Shown: positions 10,816 to 20,784 of the stretch, piece by piece
Layout: each line of letters starts with the position of its first letter
Position numbering within the stretch: the stretch's first letter is position 1
Source: Calamus simplicifolius
Lineage: Eukaryota; Streptophyta; Magnoliopsida; Arecales; Arecaceae
DNA length: 64,000 nt
Assembly (NCBI GenBank): GCA_900491605.1
Contig: UESW01004257.1
Coordinates: forward strand, 292,740-356,739
Direction: 5' to 3'
The notes under the pieces: model-generated
The model's database searches: none
What the model saw: the letters and a program-made list of their open reading frames with translations, nothing else
What the model was told of the DNA's origin: nothing
Position numbers and translations under genes: made by a program

Positions 10816-11978
10816 TGTTGATGCCGGATCACCAGATTTTTTGTTTAGGGTTTTCAGGATCTCTTTTTTCGAAGGAAGAAGCCGCCCCCTTCCCCTTCTC
10901 CTTCCTCCCTTTTATCCTTTTTTCTTGTACGTGTTATTATTATTATTTTCTTTTGTTGTTTTAATTTTGGAGGTCCACGTGTAGGATAAGTGTTCATCTT
11001 GCATTACGTGGTCATTCAGTGATAATACTTAATAAGGATATTAAGAAACTTGCTCATGAAGACATCCTTTTTCATGATGATCTTGATTATCCCAAGGGAA
11101 TGTCAGGGATAGTGGAGACGTCAGAGTGAGGGAAAAGGGATCTGGCTCTAAAATAGAGGTTCAATGTCTCCTTTTGGTGTTTGTCTTATGCGAACCATTT
11201 AAGGCGTGATGATGTTTAGCATTTCTCGATTTCTGTTCCGAATATGACGGCTTATCTCGTTTAATGGTTCTGACGTGGGGATTATTCTTAAACCGGGGGA
11301 TCGCCTGAGGCTGGGGGCCGCCTAGAACCGGAGGCCGCCTAGACTCTGGAGGCCGCCCAAGACTGGGGGCCGCCCCAAGACTGGGGGCCGCCCGGGACTG
11401 GGGGCCGTCCAGACTCTAGGGGCCGCCTAGGACCGGAGGCCGCCTAGACTCTGGAGGCCGCCCAAGACTGGGGGCCGCCCAGGACTGGGGGCCGTCCAGA
11501 CTCTAGGGGCCGCCTAGGACCGGAGGCCGCCTAGACTCTGGAGGCCGCCCAAGACTGGGGGCCGTCCAGACTCTAGGGGCCGCCTAGGACCGGAGGCCGC
11601 CTAGACTCTGGAGGCCGCCCAAGACTGGGGGCCGCCCAGGACTGGGGGCCGTCCAGACTCTAGGGGCCGCCTAGGACCGGAGGCCGCCTAGACTCTGGAG
11701 GCCGCCCAAGACTGGGGGCCGCCCAGGACTGGGGGTCCAGACTCTAGGGGCCGCCTAGGACCGGAGGCCGCCTAGACTCTGGAGGCCGCCCAAGACTGGG
11801 GGCCGCCCAGGACTGGGGGCCGTCCAGACTCTAGGGGCCGCCTAGGACCGAGGCCGCCTAGACTCTGGAGGCCGCCCAAGACTGGGGGCCGCCCAGGACT
11901 GGGGCCGCCCAGGATTGGGGGCCGTCCAAGCTGCCTTTTATTTATTTAGTTTAACTATTTTGTTCATTATCCATATCA
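10816..11978 (-). repeat. 3' LTR of nested Tat element
   Basis: This 1163-bp LTR begins tgttgatgccgg and ends ccatatca. Its left 490 bp is nearly identical to 21104-21590. The remainder is mostly GC-rich minisatellite, and the last 47 bp are AT-rich and again match the other LTR. The two LTRs differ in length chiefly through the minisatellite and a 6-bp indel near 10895. Confidence 0.95.
11310..11931. repeat. GC-rich LTR minisatellite, 87-bp higher-order unit of about 17-bp modules (left LTR)
   Basis: Modules of the form gactctggaggccgccc, gactgggggccgccc and gaccggaggccgcct alternate in a fixed order. The ccggagg module recurs 87 bp apart (11433, 11520) and then 70 bp apart (11590), one module having been lost. 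Variants such as missing ccg or g occur sporadically. The block is very rich in runs of four to five G. It stands out sharply from the AT-rich flanks within the LTR. Confidence 0.93.
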
Positions 11979-11996
11979 TATGCCCCCTCGCCCATC
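11979..11996 (-). promoter_or_regulatory. Polypurine tract of nested Tat element
   Basis: Read on the minus strand, gggcgagggggcata directly precedes the 3' LTR end. A G-rich purine run in this position is the expected plus-strand primer. It is short, and one C interrupts it. Confidence 0.75.
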
Positions 11997-12210
11997 TTCC
12001 TTGTATACGTGTGTGGCACGCACATGCAAGGGAGAAGGGCGGAAAAATTTGAATTTCGAAAGTTCAGTACGTGATAAGTGATACTTTGAAAAAAGGGAAA
12101 AAGGAGGGGAGGCGTGCATCTCTAAGAGGATGGCGTCTTTTCACTTGTCCGGCTATACTGACGGACCATCATGTGTCCTTGCGGTGCCCGAAACGTCATG
12201 TCTGGCATCC

Positions 12211-12222
12211 ATATATATATTA
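12211..12222 (+). promoter_or_regulatory. TATA box of the antisense gene
   Basis: atatatatatta lies 110-121 bp upstream of ATG 12332 and is followed by a pyrimidine-rich leader (tctttttct-type runs at about 12232-12331), typical of a plant 5' UTR. The distance would place a start of transcription near 12245-12255. It is inside the element but outside the LTR. The inference is from sequence only. Confidence 0.6.
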
Positions 12223-12331
12223 AAAAGATCATCCCTTTCCTTTAGTTTTCGATTTTGTGTATCTTCCTCCGTTTTTTATCTTCTCAAGCCCAGGTTAGTT
12301 GGCTTTCTCTTCTTCCTCTTCCTTTTTCTTT

Positions 12332-14654
12332 ATGGATCCTTCCGTAGATAGAAAAGGTAAGGGTCCCATGAAAGAGCCCTCCCGAGAGGAGATTCTCCGA
12401 GCACGTCGACAGGCCTTGGGAGGGGTAATCATCCGCGGGGACCAACCCGCTGCCCAATCCATTCAACCCGTGTCTAGGTCATTACCTCAGTCTCTTAGGG
12501 TTCCTTGCTCGTCCGCCGGTCATGAGGTAGAGCCTCCTGCGGTTGTCTCTAAACTGGCTGGACCGGCGGACGTTGCTTCCGTCATGTCTTCACAGGACCT
12601 TAGAAATCTTAGGGCTCAATTTGGAGTTCCTAATGACATTCAGCTTTCTGTCCCTCTTCCAGAGGATAGGGTCACTCGAGGGCAACCAGGTAAGATCGCT
12701 CTATACGAAGAGTTTTTTAAGAGTGGTCTACGACTGCCGTTTCACTCTTTTTTTATAAATTTGTTAAACCGATACCACCTTATCCCGGCACAGCTCACTC
12801 CCAATTCCATCCGTATTGTATTTTCATTTTTAGTTCTCTGCTCTTTTCATGGAGCCTCTGCTAGACTTTCCTTGTTTAGGTCCCTGTATAGAATCCGAAA
12901 CCCAGTTAGGGATGGGTGGTGGAGTTTTGCCTCAAGACCTAAAAGGGTTCTTAAACTCAACCTCCCATCTAAGATCAAAGGGTGGAAGTCTCGGTTTTTT
13001 TATGCGCATTTGGAGGGGTTAGATGTGGATTGGGGTATTCCAGATACTAGCTCAAACCAGAACGCGAGTATTGAAGAAAGAGACCGCGAGTTATTTAATA
13101 CTTTAATTTCTACAATTATTCCCCCTAGTAGGGAGTTGCTATCGGAGGATAATCTCCGGGAGGCTGCGTTCGTGCCGGTGTCGCTGGCTGCAGCGCCCGG
13201 TGAGCTTCGAAGAATTTATCTTTTCCTTTTTCTTTTTCCTTTTTTAGCTAACCCTATGTTCGTCATTTTGTAGCAATGAAGTTCTCTCGAGATTTCTTGG
13301 TATCAAAGCTTCGAAAGAGGGAGAGAAGTGAGCGTGATGCGCCAGCGGGGGGCGAACCTAAAAGATCCCGTCAATTAGGATCGGACAGTCAGGTCCAACC
13401 TCCAGCGGTTATCCCTGAGGCGACCTTAGTAGAAGATAGTGAAGGGGAAATGAGTCCTCCGACGGGGGTCCCTATAGGAGACCCCGTCGAGAGGGAGCCT
13501 CCAGAGACCATTCCATCTCCCGCCCAGAGCGTTGGGGAGTCTACAAGGGATGTAGAAGCAGCTAAAGCTGACTTGCCAGGTCCTTCGTTATCGACGGAAG
13601 TGGATGTTCCTGTTCCCGCCTCACCAGGTACTTTAAGGACTCCGCCCTCAGCTCCCCAACCACCTAGCGAGAATGTTGGATACAAGAGTTGTCTATCAGA
13701 GACAATCCTTAAACTCGCGATCTTGCCCAGATTTCAAGACAAACTGAGGAAGGCAACACAGGCAGAGGCATTCGACACTATGTTCACCGCTGCACTGCAG
13801 GTAAAGTCCGATTTTTGTCCCTTTCTGATCATTAAACTTGGACACTGACTGAGTGCGTTTTGCAGACGGCTAATGGTCTCTTCGTACTACGCGAAGACTT
13901 AGACAGGGCCAAGTCTCGGAATGCTAGCCTAGATAAAGAGTTGGTGGATACAAGGGCCCGAGAATCAAAAGCATTGCATGACCTTCGGGTCATGCGGGAA
14001 GATTATCGGACTTGGAGAGGGAGGGCAGAAAAGGAACTGCAGAGTTTAGATGCCCAGCTGTGTGAGGTCCGGGCAAGGTTGCTGCCAACGGAAGAAAAGT
14101 TAAAAGAAACTTCCCTCAGGCTGGAACACACGGAGAATCGAGCAGATAGCGCGGAGGCCACCGCTCGTGATGCCATGGAGAAACTGGTTTTAGCCGAGAA
14201 GGACACCAAAAATGCTCTCGATAAAGTTGCAGCAGCAATGGTGGAGGCTCAGAAGAAGATGGCTACGATCGAGACCGAAGCTCGGGAAAAGATAGCTGTG
14301 GCTGAGGCCAAAGCTCAGGAAAAAGTGGCCATAGCTGAAGCTAAAGCCAGGGACGCTATCAAGGAATACAAGGGCTCCCCAGATTTTGAAGCGGAGTTCC
14401 AGGAAGCTGCCCTAGATGCTTTCGTTGAAGGCTTTGAGAAATGCAAGCGGATATTGGCCCGACAGTTCGACTTAAAGGACCTCGAACGTTTTCGACCCGT
14501 GGATGACGAAGGAGTTTCCGATATGGAGGTCGAAGACGTGGTGAGTGGAGCAGTGGCGACTAAGACTCTTGCTGTAGAAAAGCCTCTTGCGAGGAGCCGG
14601 CTGTCAATCCTGATGCAGAGAAAGAGCATTCAAAGAATTGATCAAGGGTGTTGA
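12332..14654 (+). CDS. Antisense three-exon accessory gene of nested Tat element, 727 aa, PF04195-like plus coiled coil
   Basis: Exons 12332-13199, 13274-13800 and 13866-14654 join in frame (868+527+789 nt; intron phases 1 and 0), giving 727 residues. Both introns are short (74 and 65 nt), with GTGAGC...TTTTGTAG and GTAAAG...TTTTGCAG borders. Each contains an in-frame stop, so splicing is needed. I start at ATG 12332 (MDPSVDRKGKG), the first ATG after the TATA box and leader. Residues about 100-290 (SSQDLRNLRAQFGVP; YEEFFKSGLRLPFHSFF; LTPNSIRIVFSFLVLC) resemble Pfam PF04195, 'putative gypsy type transposon'. A Pro/Ser-rich linker follows, then a 200-residue charged coiled coil and a conserved EAALDAFVEGFEKCKRILAR block. 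The function is unknown in this family. A possible poly(A) region, aaatgaatgaatg, lies at 14760. The decayed homologue is at 3227-5569. Confidence 0.85.
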
Positions 14655-14956
14655 GCTTTATTTTGATTTTAATTTTAGATTCGGTCCCATTTAAGGACCT
14701 TTTTGTTGTGAAAATCTGTCTGCTGACAAGATTTCGCAAGTTTCGCAGCAGATTAACTTTAAATGAATGAATGTTACTCTTTATTGATTTAGTATCATTT
14801 AATATTTCCTCTGCTTAATTCTTGGCTCCTATTTGCGGATTAGGACAATGGTGCTACTTGGTTTAGATGGCTCGCCAGTACTCAATTATCCTCGAGGTAC
14901 AACTCAAAGCTATCCTAACCAAGGATTTATACTTTCTTAGGAATGAGTTATACTTG
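14655..14956 (+). other. 3' flank of antisense gene, AT-rich
   Basis: No reading frame is visible. The stretch runs from the antisense stop codon to the tandem array and holds ttttattttgattttaatttta-type T-rich sequence followed by aaatgaatgaatg. That would suit a plant polyadenylation region for a plus-strand transcript. Confidence 0.4.
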
Positions 14957-15534
14957 GACCGTAGGGCCATCGAGCCGTCTAGACTCTAGGGGCCGCCTAG
15001 GACCGGAGGCCGCCCAGGACTGGGAGCCGTCTATCTCAGTTCGAGGCCGCTTGAGTCAAGGACTTGAACCTCCTCAGGGGTGAGTTACACCGGCCTGGGG
15101 GTGTCCTTTGGACCGTAGGGCCGTCGAGCCGTCCATCTCAGTTCGAGGCCGCTTGAGTCAAGGACTTGAACCTCCTCAGGGGTGAGTTACACCGGCCTGG
15201 GGGTGTCCTTTGGACCGTAGGGCCGTCGAGCCGTCCATCTCAGTTCGAGGCCGCTTGAGTCAAGGACTTGAACCTCCTCAGGGGTGAGTTACACCGGCCT
15301 GGGGGTGTCCTTTGGACCGTAGGGCCGTCGAGCCGTCCATCTCAGTTCGAGGCCGCTTGAGTCAAGGACTTGAACCTCCTCAGGGGTGAGTTACACCGGC
15401 CTGGGGGTGTCCTTTGGACCGTAGGGCCGTCGAGCCGTCCATCTCAGTTCGAGGCCGCTTGAGTCAAGGACTTGAACCTCCTCAGGGGTGAGTTACACCG
15501 GCCTGGGGGTGTCCTTTGGACCGTAGGGCCGTCG
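14957..15534. repeat. Tandem array of five near-identical 102-bp units with LTR-like module
   Basis: Units start at 15029, 15131, 15233, 15335 and 15437, exactly 102 bp apart, and appear identical apart from gtctatc/gtccatc in the first and a truncated end. The unit contains gttcgaggccgcttgagtc and gaccgtagggccgtcgagcc. Immediately left, 14957-15028 contains gactctaggggccgcc and gaccggaggccgccc, the module of the LTR minisatellite. The array therefore links internal and LTR repeats of the same element. It lies between the pol stop (15603) and the antisense gene end. Confidence 0.95.
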
Positions 15535-15602
15535 CAAAGAATTATCTGAAAATCCGCATTCAAATGCATAGGATCATCTAATATTTGAATAAAAACATTA
15601 CA

Positions 15603-18600
15603 TTACTGGTAATACGGCCGGAGGTTGTCTGCATTCCATGTTCGAGGGATTAGCTGTCCGCTTAAGTCTTCAAGCCGGTAGGCTCCACGGTGAAGGACTT
15701 CTCCTACCCGATAGGGCCCTTCCCAGTTTGGAGACAATTTGCCCCCTTCCGCTGGTTTGGATACCGAAGCTTTTCTCAGAACTAAATCTCCTTGACGGAA
15801 ACTCTTCGAGCGGACGCGGGAATTATAGTACCTCGCCACTTGTTGCTGGTATGCCGCCATTTTAATTCGAGCCCGATCTCTTGCTTCGTCGATGAGGTCA
15901 AGATTGGCCCTCAGATTAGGAAGGTTGTCCGCTTCGTTGTAAGTTTCCACTCGGCTACTTGGTAGGCCAATTTCCACGGGAATAACAGCTTCGGAACCAA
16001 AGACCAAATTGAAGGGTGTTTCTCCCGTCGGTGTTCTGGGAGTTGTGTGATACGCCCAAAGTACATTCGGGAGCTCTTCTACCCACCTTCCTTTGGACGT
16101 ATCTAATCTGGTCCTTAACCCCCGCAATATCATGCGATTTGTAACTTCAGCTTCTCCATTAGATTGTGGATGGCCGACGGAGGTGAATCGTTGCACGATA
16201 CCGAGATCAGTACAGAAAGTCCGAAAGGCGTTGTTGTCAAACTGTCGGCCATTGTCAGTGATAAGGGTGTGCGGAATGCCGTATCGACAAATAATGGCTT
16301 TCCAGAAAAAGGTTTTGACCTTGGCCTCAGTGATTTTGGCAAGTGCTTCAGCTTCGACCCATTTAGTAAAATAATCAATGGCCACTAGTAGAAATTTGCG
16401 CTGTCCTGTCGCAGGGGGGAAAGGGCCGAGGATATCCATACCCCACTGAGCGAAGGGCCAGGGAGAAGAAAGAGAATTTAGCTGAGAAGACGGTTGCCGT
16501 TGAATGTTGGCGTACCGTTGGCATGAATCACATCTTTTTACTAATTCTGTTGCATCCTCTTGCATGGTGAGCCAGTAGTATCCTTGTCGGAGAGCCTTGC
16601 GTGCTAAAGATCGCCCTCCAGAATGATTCCCACAGATGCCTTCATGAATTTCCCTAAGGACATAATCTGCATCTACCGAACTAACACATTTGAGGAGGGG
16701 CTGAGAGAAGGATTTTTTATAAAGTTGGCCTTCTAGTAGCACAAATTTGGAAGCCCTCCGTTTAAGCAGCTTAGCTTCTTCACGATCAACTGGAAGAACG
16801 CCGTCTTTTAGATACCGGATATAAGATTCCATCCAGGCTTCTTTTTGGATAATGGGCAGAGCTTCTTCAGTAGCTTCGATGCTAGGTGTCTCCAGATACT
16901 CGATGTAGGTCTTACCCATGGCACTATCCATCGAGGTAGCTAGTCGGGCTAACATGTCGGCCCTAGCATTTTCACCTCTGGGTATATAACTAATAGCAAA
17001 GTGATCCAATAAGGGAATTAATGATCTAACTTTATTCAGATATTGAAACATGATAGGGTCACGAGCCTCATACTCTCCTGATACTTGGGCGGAAATGAGC
17101 TGTGAGTCGGTGAAGACTCGAAGACTTCTGATTCCCATTCCATGTGCTAGTTTGATTCCGGTCAGCAAAGCCTCATATTCAGCTTGATTATTGGTGGCTT
17201 CAAAGAGGAAACGAAGAGCATATTCTAGTACCGTGCCCTCCGGGCTAGCGAGAATGAGCCCAGCTCCGCTACCTTGTGAATTAGAGGCTCCATCAACATG
17301 GAGGACCCATGCTTCATGATCCGTCTTCTCATTATCTGACAGAATTCGGGGAAGTTCTTCTTGAGGCTGTTCAGACCAGGTGCATTCTACTAGAAAATCA
17401 GCCAAAACCTGAGATTTCAAAGATGCTCTAGGTTGAAATGATAAGTCGAATTCTGCTAACTTGATCGCCCATTTGGCTAACCGGCCAGAAGTGTCTGGTC
17501 GTGATAAAATAGCTCTGAGAGGTTGATCAGTGAGAACGACTATGGGATGGGCTTGGAAGTAGGGTCTGAGTCGGCGAGCAGAAACAAATAAAGCGAAGAT
17601 GACCTTCTCCGTTTTGGAATACCTTTCTTCTGCACCGTGAAGCACCTTGCTGGTATAATATATAGGTCGTTGAACGGCGTGATCGCCGATACGCACCAGG
17701 ACAGAACTAACGGCCTCCGAAGAAGCCGCAAGATATAGAAAGAGCTTTTCCCCTTGCTCCGGTTTGGATAACAGGGGAGGTGTGGACAAGAACTCCTTAA
17801 GCTCTTCAAAAGCTTGTTGACAGTCTTCTGTCCACTCGAAGTCATCTGCCTTACGTAAGACTTTAAAGAAAGGTAAACATCTCTCGGCTGATCTGGATAA
17901 GAATCGGCTTAACGCTGCTATCTTTCCAGTGAGTTGTTGTACTTCTTTCTTACACATAGGCCGTCTCATATTGAGGATGGCTTGAATTTTCTCTGGATTT
18001 GCCTCAATCCCTCGCCGTGTGACTAAGAAACCCAAGAATTTTCCTGCAGTGACTCCAAATGCACATTTGCGTGGGTTGAGTTTTATTCTATGGAGTCGGA
18101 GGTTGTGGAAAGTTTCCCGCAAATCAGCGACATGGCCAGTGATGTGGGTGCTTTTTGTCAGCATATCATCTACATATACCTCCATGTTGCGGCCGAGCTG
18201 ATCCTTGAAGACTTTGTTCATCAGCCTCTGATATGTAGCTCCTGCATTCTTCAACCCGAAGGGCATTACCTTGTAACAATAAATACCTTTCTCGGTGATG
18301 AAAGAAGTATGCTCTTCATCTGAGAGGTCTAATTTTATCTGATTGTACCCTGAGAAAGCATCCATGAAGCTAAGAAGTTCATAGCCAGCAGTTGAATCTA
18401 CTAACTGGTCGATCCGGGGCAGCGGAAAACTGTCTTTAGGACAAGCTTTGTTCAGATCAGTGTAATCAATGCATATTCTCCATCCTCCGCTGGCTTTCCG
18501 GACCATAACTACATTGGCCAACCAATCGGGATATCGGGCTTCTCGGATATGACCGGCCATAAGCAATTTGTCCACCTCTTCGTCAATAGCCCTCTGCCGC

Positions 18601-20516
18601 TCAGGAGCAAAGCTTCGTTTCTTCTGGCGAACAGGACGGCAGTTCGGGTTAATATTGAGCTGATGAGTAATCACCTCTGGAGGGATCCCGATCATATCCG
18701 TTACCTTCCAAGCGAAGACATCTGCATTCATTGATAAGAAAGCTAGGAGCTGGTCCCGGACCTCAGGGGAGAGGAGTTCACCAATCTGCACGATCTTAGT
18801 GTGATCATCCCCCAGGGGATAAGGTATTAGAAGTTCCGCTGGTTCTCCTCTCCGCTCAACTTCTCTGGGGTCAAACGACTCGGCGACTGGAGGAATGTTG
18901 GCCATTTGAGGACTAGGAGCTAGATGATAGCAGGGTCTGACCGAATTCACCTCTCCGTGCATTACACCGATTCCTTGCTTGGCGGGGAACTGCACCAATA
19001 AGCGTTTAGTAGATATGACTGCATCTAACATGTTCAAGCCCGGGCGGCCGAGAATGGCGTTGTAAGCCAGAGGGACCCGAACCACCAGAAAATCCAGCAT
19101 GACCGTGCTTTGACACGGCGGCGATCCCGCTGTAGCTGGCAACGTAACCTCGCCCTCCACTCGGATGGAATCTCCGGTGAAGCCAACTAGAGGAGCGGCT
19201 ACGGGCCGAAGAGAATCCAGAGAAAGATTCATCCGAAGAAATGCATCATAAGTAAGTACATTAGCGGAGCTCCCACTATCGATTAAGATTCTTTTTACAG
19301 GATGCCTAGCAATCGTCATTGAGACGACGACGCTATCATCTTTTACAATATTATTGCCCGCTATATCTCCCCCAGAAGGGATTACATCATCTAACCCCTC
19401 ACCCCCTCTCAATCTCTTAGAAGATGAAACTTCTCCGCGAGAAATCATACCTACCATCCTCTCCGTTGGGGGATTATCGATGCTGGCCTGAACGGGAGGA
19501 GGCCCCATCAAAGCTGGTACAGGAGGAGCTTCTTTCTTCTGGATGTATTGCCCAAGGTATCCTTTCTGAATTAGCTCTTCAATGGCCTGCTTCAAGTTCC
19601 GACATTCTTCAGTGTCATGGCCATAATCCCTATGGAAACGGCAATAGCGGCTTCTATCGCGGGCAGTGCCCTTCTTCAATGGAGGCGGACGCCGTAAATA
19701 GGGCTCGTTTTCGATTTCCATAAGGATATGAGTTCGAGGTGCTAAGAGGGGTGTAAGATGGTCCTCCCTGGGAGCTTGATTCTTGCGGCGATCAGTTGGT
19801 CGGCGCAAAGGTTCTGGCTTCTTGGAAGGAGGTTCGTCCAACTCCGGTCGAGTAGATCTCTTGCTAGTTCTTCCTTGTGTACCTCTCCTGGATGAGTCAG
19901 CTTCGTCGGCGCGGATGTACTTCTGCGCTCGACTTAGGAGATCAGCATAAGAAGAAGGAGGTCTTTTGTCTAAAGAGTAAGTAAAACGAGAGGGTCGGAG
20001 CCCCCGTTTTAGAGCCAAAGTGGCTATAGCATCTTCAAGATGATAGACTTCTAGGGCCGCTACTTTGAAGCGGGTTATAAAATCTTTTAAAGATTCTCCC
20101 TCCTGCTGCTGCACGGAGAATAAACTGTCTGCTACTCGCGGAATTTTTCGACAAGCGTCGAAATGAGCCAGAAAAGATCTCTCCAATTGCCGGAAAGAGT
20201 CAATACTGCGTGAGGGCAGACGAGAATACCAGACCCGGGCCGCCTTTCGAAGGGTGGCCGGAAAGGCCACACATAAAAGAGCATCCGGCGCCCCCTGGAC
20301 TTGCATGATGGCCTTATAGCTCTCCAAATGATCTAGGGGATCGGTGGTGCCATCATAAGGGTCCAGCTGAGGAAATCGGAACCTCCTTGGAATGGGTTCC
20401 TCCATAATCCGTCGAGTGAGAGGGGGGCGAGTATCATAGTCCGACCCCGGCTGATTATTGATTCTTTGACTGAGCTCCTCTAACCTGCGATCTTGCTCTT
20501 CCAGACGCTTTTGCAT
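15603..20516 (-). CDS. gag-pol: Gag-pol polyprotein of nested Tat element, 1637 codons open
   Basis: A single uninterrupted frame. From the N-terminus: retrotransposon Gag (residues about 40-205, with AARVWYSRLP and LERSFLAHFDACRK), a zinc-knuckle-like CRFHRDYGHDTEEC (about 290), aspartic protease IDSGSSANVL (about 415), RT with FPLPRIDQLVD and catalytic YVDD (about 745), the RT-linked RNase H (about 900-1030), a second RNase H with HVDGASNSQGSGAGL and NNQAEYEALL (about 1085-1215), an integrase zinc motif GICGNHSGG...CDSC (about 1285-1330), an integrase core with MDILG, TDNGRQF and SNGEAEVTN supplying D, D and E, and a C-terminal domain with WEGPYRVGEV. All catalytic residues I can check are present. 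The dual RNase H is a known Tat hallmark. The ATG at 20516 is internal to gag; the true start is probably 21036 (next entry). Confidence 0.95.
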   Translation of the reverse strand: MQKRLEEQDRRLEELSQRINNQPGSDYDTRPPLTRRIMEEPIPRRFRFPQLDPYDGTTDPLDHLESYKAIMQVQGAPDALLCVAFPATLRKAARVWYSRLPSRSIDSFRQLERSFLAHFDACRKIPRVADSLFSVQQQEGESLKDFITRFKVAALEVYHLEDAIATLALKRGLRPSRFTYSLDKRPPSSYADLLSRAQKYIRADEADSSRRGTQGRTSKRSTRPELDEPPSKKPEPLRRPTDRRKNQAPREDHLTPLLAPRTHILMEIENEPYLRRPPPLKKGTARDRSRYCRFHRDYGHDTEECRNLKQAIEELIQKGYLGQYIQKKEAPPVPALMGPPPVQASIDNPPTERMVGMISRGEVSSSKRLRGGEGLDDVIPSGGDIAGNNIVKDDSVVVSMTIARHPVKRILIDSGSSANVLTYDAFLRMNLSLDSLRPVAAPLVGFTGDSIRVEGEVTLPATAGSPPCQSTVMLDFLVVRVPLAYNAILGRPGLNMLDAVISTKRLLVQFPAKQGIGVMHGEVNSVRPCYHLAPSPQMANIPPVAESFDPREVERRGEPAELLIPYPLGDDHTKIVQIGELLSPEVRDQLLAFLSMNADVFAWKVTDMIGIPPEVITHQLNINPNCRPVRQKKRSFAPERQRAIDEEVDKLLMAGHIREARYPDWLANVVMVRKASGGWRICIDYTDLNKACPKDSFPLPRIDQLVDSTAGYELLSFMDAFSGYNQIKLDLSDEEHTSFITEKGIYCYKVMPFGLKNAGATYQRLMNKVFKDQLGRNMEVYVDDMLTKSTHITGHVADLRETFHNLRLHRIKLNPRKCAFGVTAGKFLGFLVTRRGIEANPEKIQAILNMRRPMCKKEVQQLTGKIAALSRFLSRSAERCLPFFKVLRKADDFEWTEDCQQAFEELKEFLSTPPLLSKPEQGEKLFLYLAASSEAVSSVLVRIGDHAVQRPIYYTSKVLHGAEERYSKTEKVIFALFVSARRLRPYFQAHPIVVLTDQPLRAILSRPDTSGRLAKWAIKLAEFDLSFQPRASLKSQVLADFLVECTWSEQPQEELPRILSDNEKTDHEAWVLHVDGASNSQGSGAGLILASPEGTVLEYALRFLFEATNNQAEYEALLTGIKLAHGMGIRSLRVFTDSQLISAQVSGEYEARDPIMFQYLNKVRSLIPLLDHFAISYIPRGENARADMLARLATSMDSAMGKTYIEYLETPSIEATEEALPIIQKEAWMESYIRYLKDGVLPVDREEAKLLKRRASKFVLLEGQLYKKSFSQPLLKCVSSVDADYVLREIHEGICGNHSGGRSLARKALRQGYYWLTMQEDATELVKRCDSCQRYANIQRQPSSQLNSLSSPWPFAQWGMDILGPFPPATGQRKFLLVAIDYFTKWVEAEALAKITEAKVKTFFWKAIICRYGIPHTLITDNGRQFDNNAFRTFCTDLGIVQRFTSVGHPQSNGEAEVTNRMILRGLRTRLDTSKGRWVEELPNVLWAYHTTPRTPTGETPFNLVFGSEAVIPVEIGLPSSRVETYNEADNLPNLRANLDLIDEARDRARIKMAAYQQQVARYYNSRVRSKSFRQGDLVLRKASVSKPAEGGKLSPNWEGPYRVGEVLHRGAYRLEDLSGQLIPRTWNADNLRPYYQ

Positions 20517-20784
20517 TCTGTCAGCTATACGTCCTCCTGTTGGTTCAGGAGAACTGGAAGGAGACTGGCGGCGCCACCGACGATGATCCGCATATGGCTC
20601 CTTCCCCCGTCGTCGCCCAGCAGGTGGGCTGCTAGGGGAACAGGAGACAGAACGTGAACCATCCTCAGAGCCTTCAGAGCATCGCCTTCCAAGAGAATAA
20701 GAGTGAAGAGGCTTTGCCGGAGGAGATCTTCTTCGAGCCGATTGTCGGCTAACAGGAGTAGCTGACCTAGGTAATAGAGGTGGC

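Noticed and set aside
13389..13685. 98-codon minus-strand frame inside the antisense gene, and others at 14003-14629
   Set aside because: Shadows of the well-supported plus-strand exons, with low-complexity composition.
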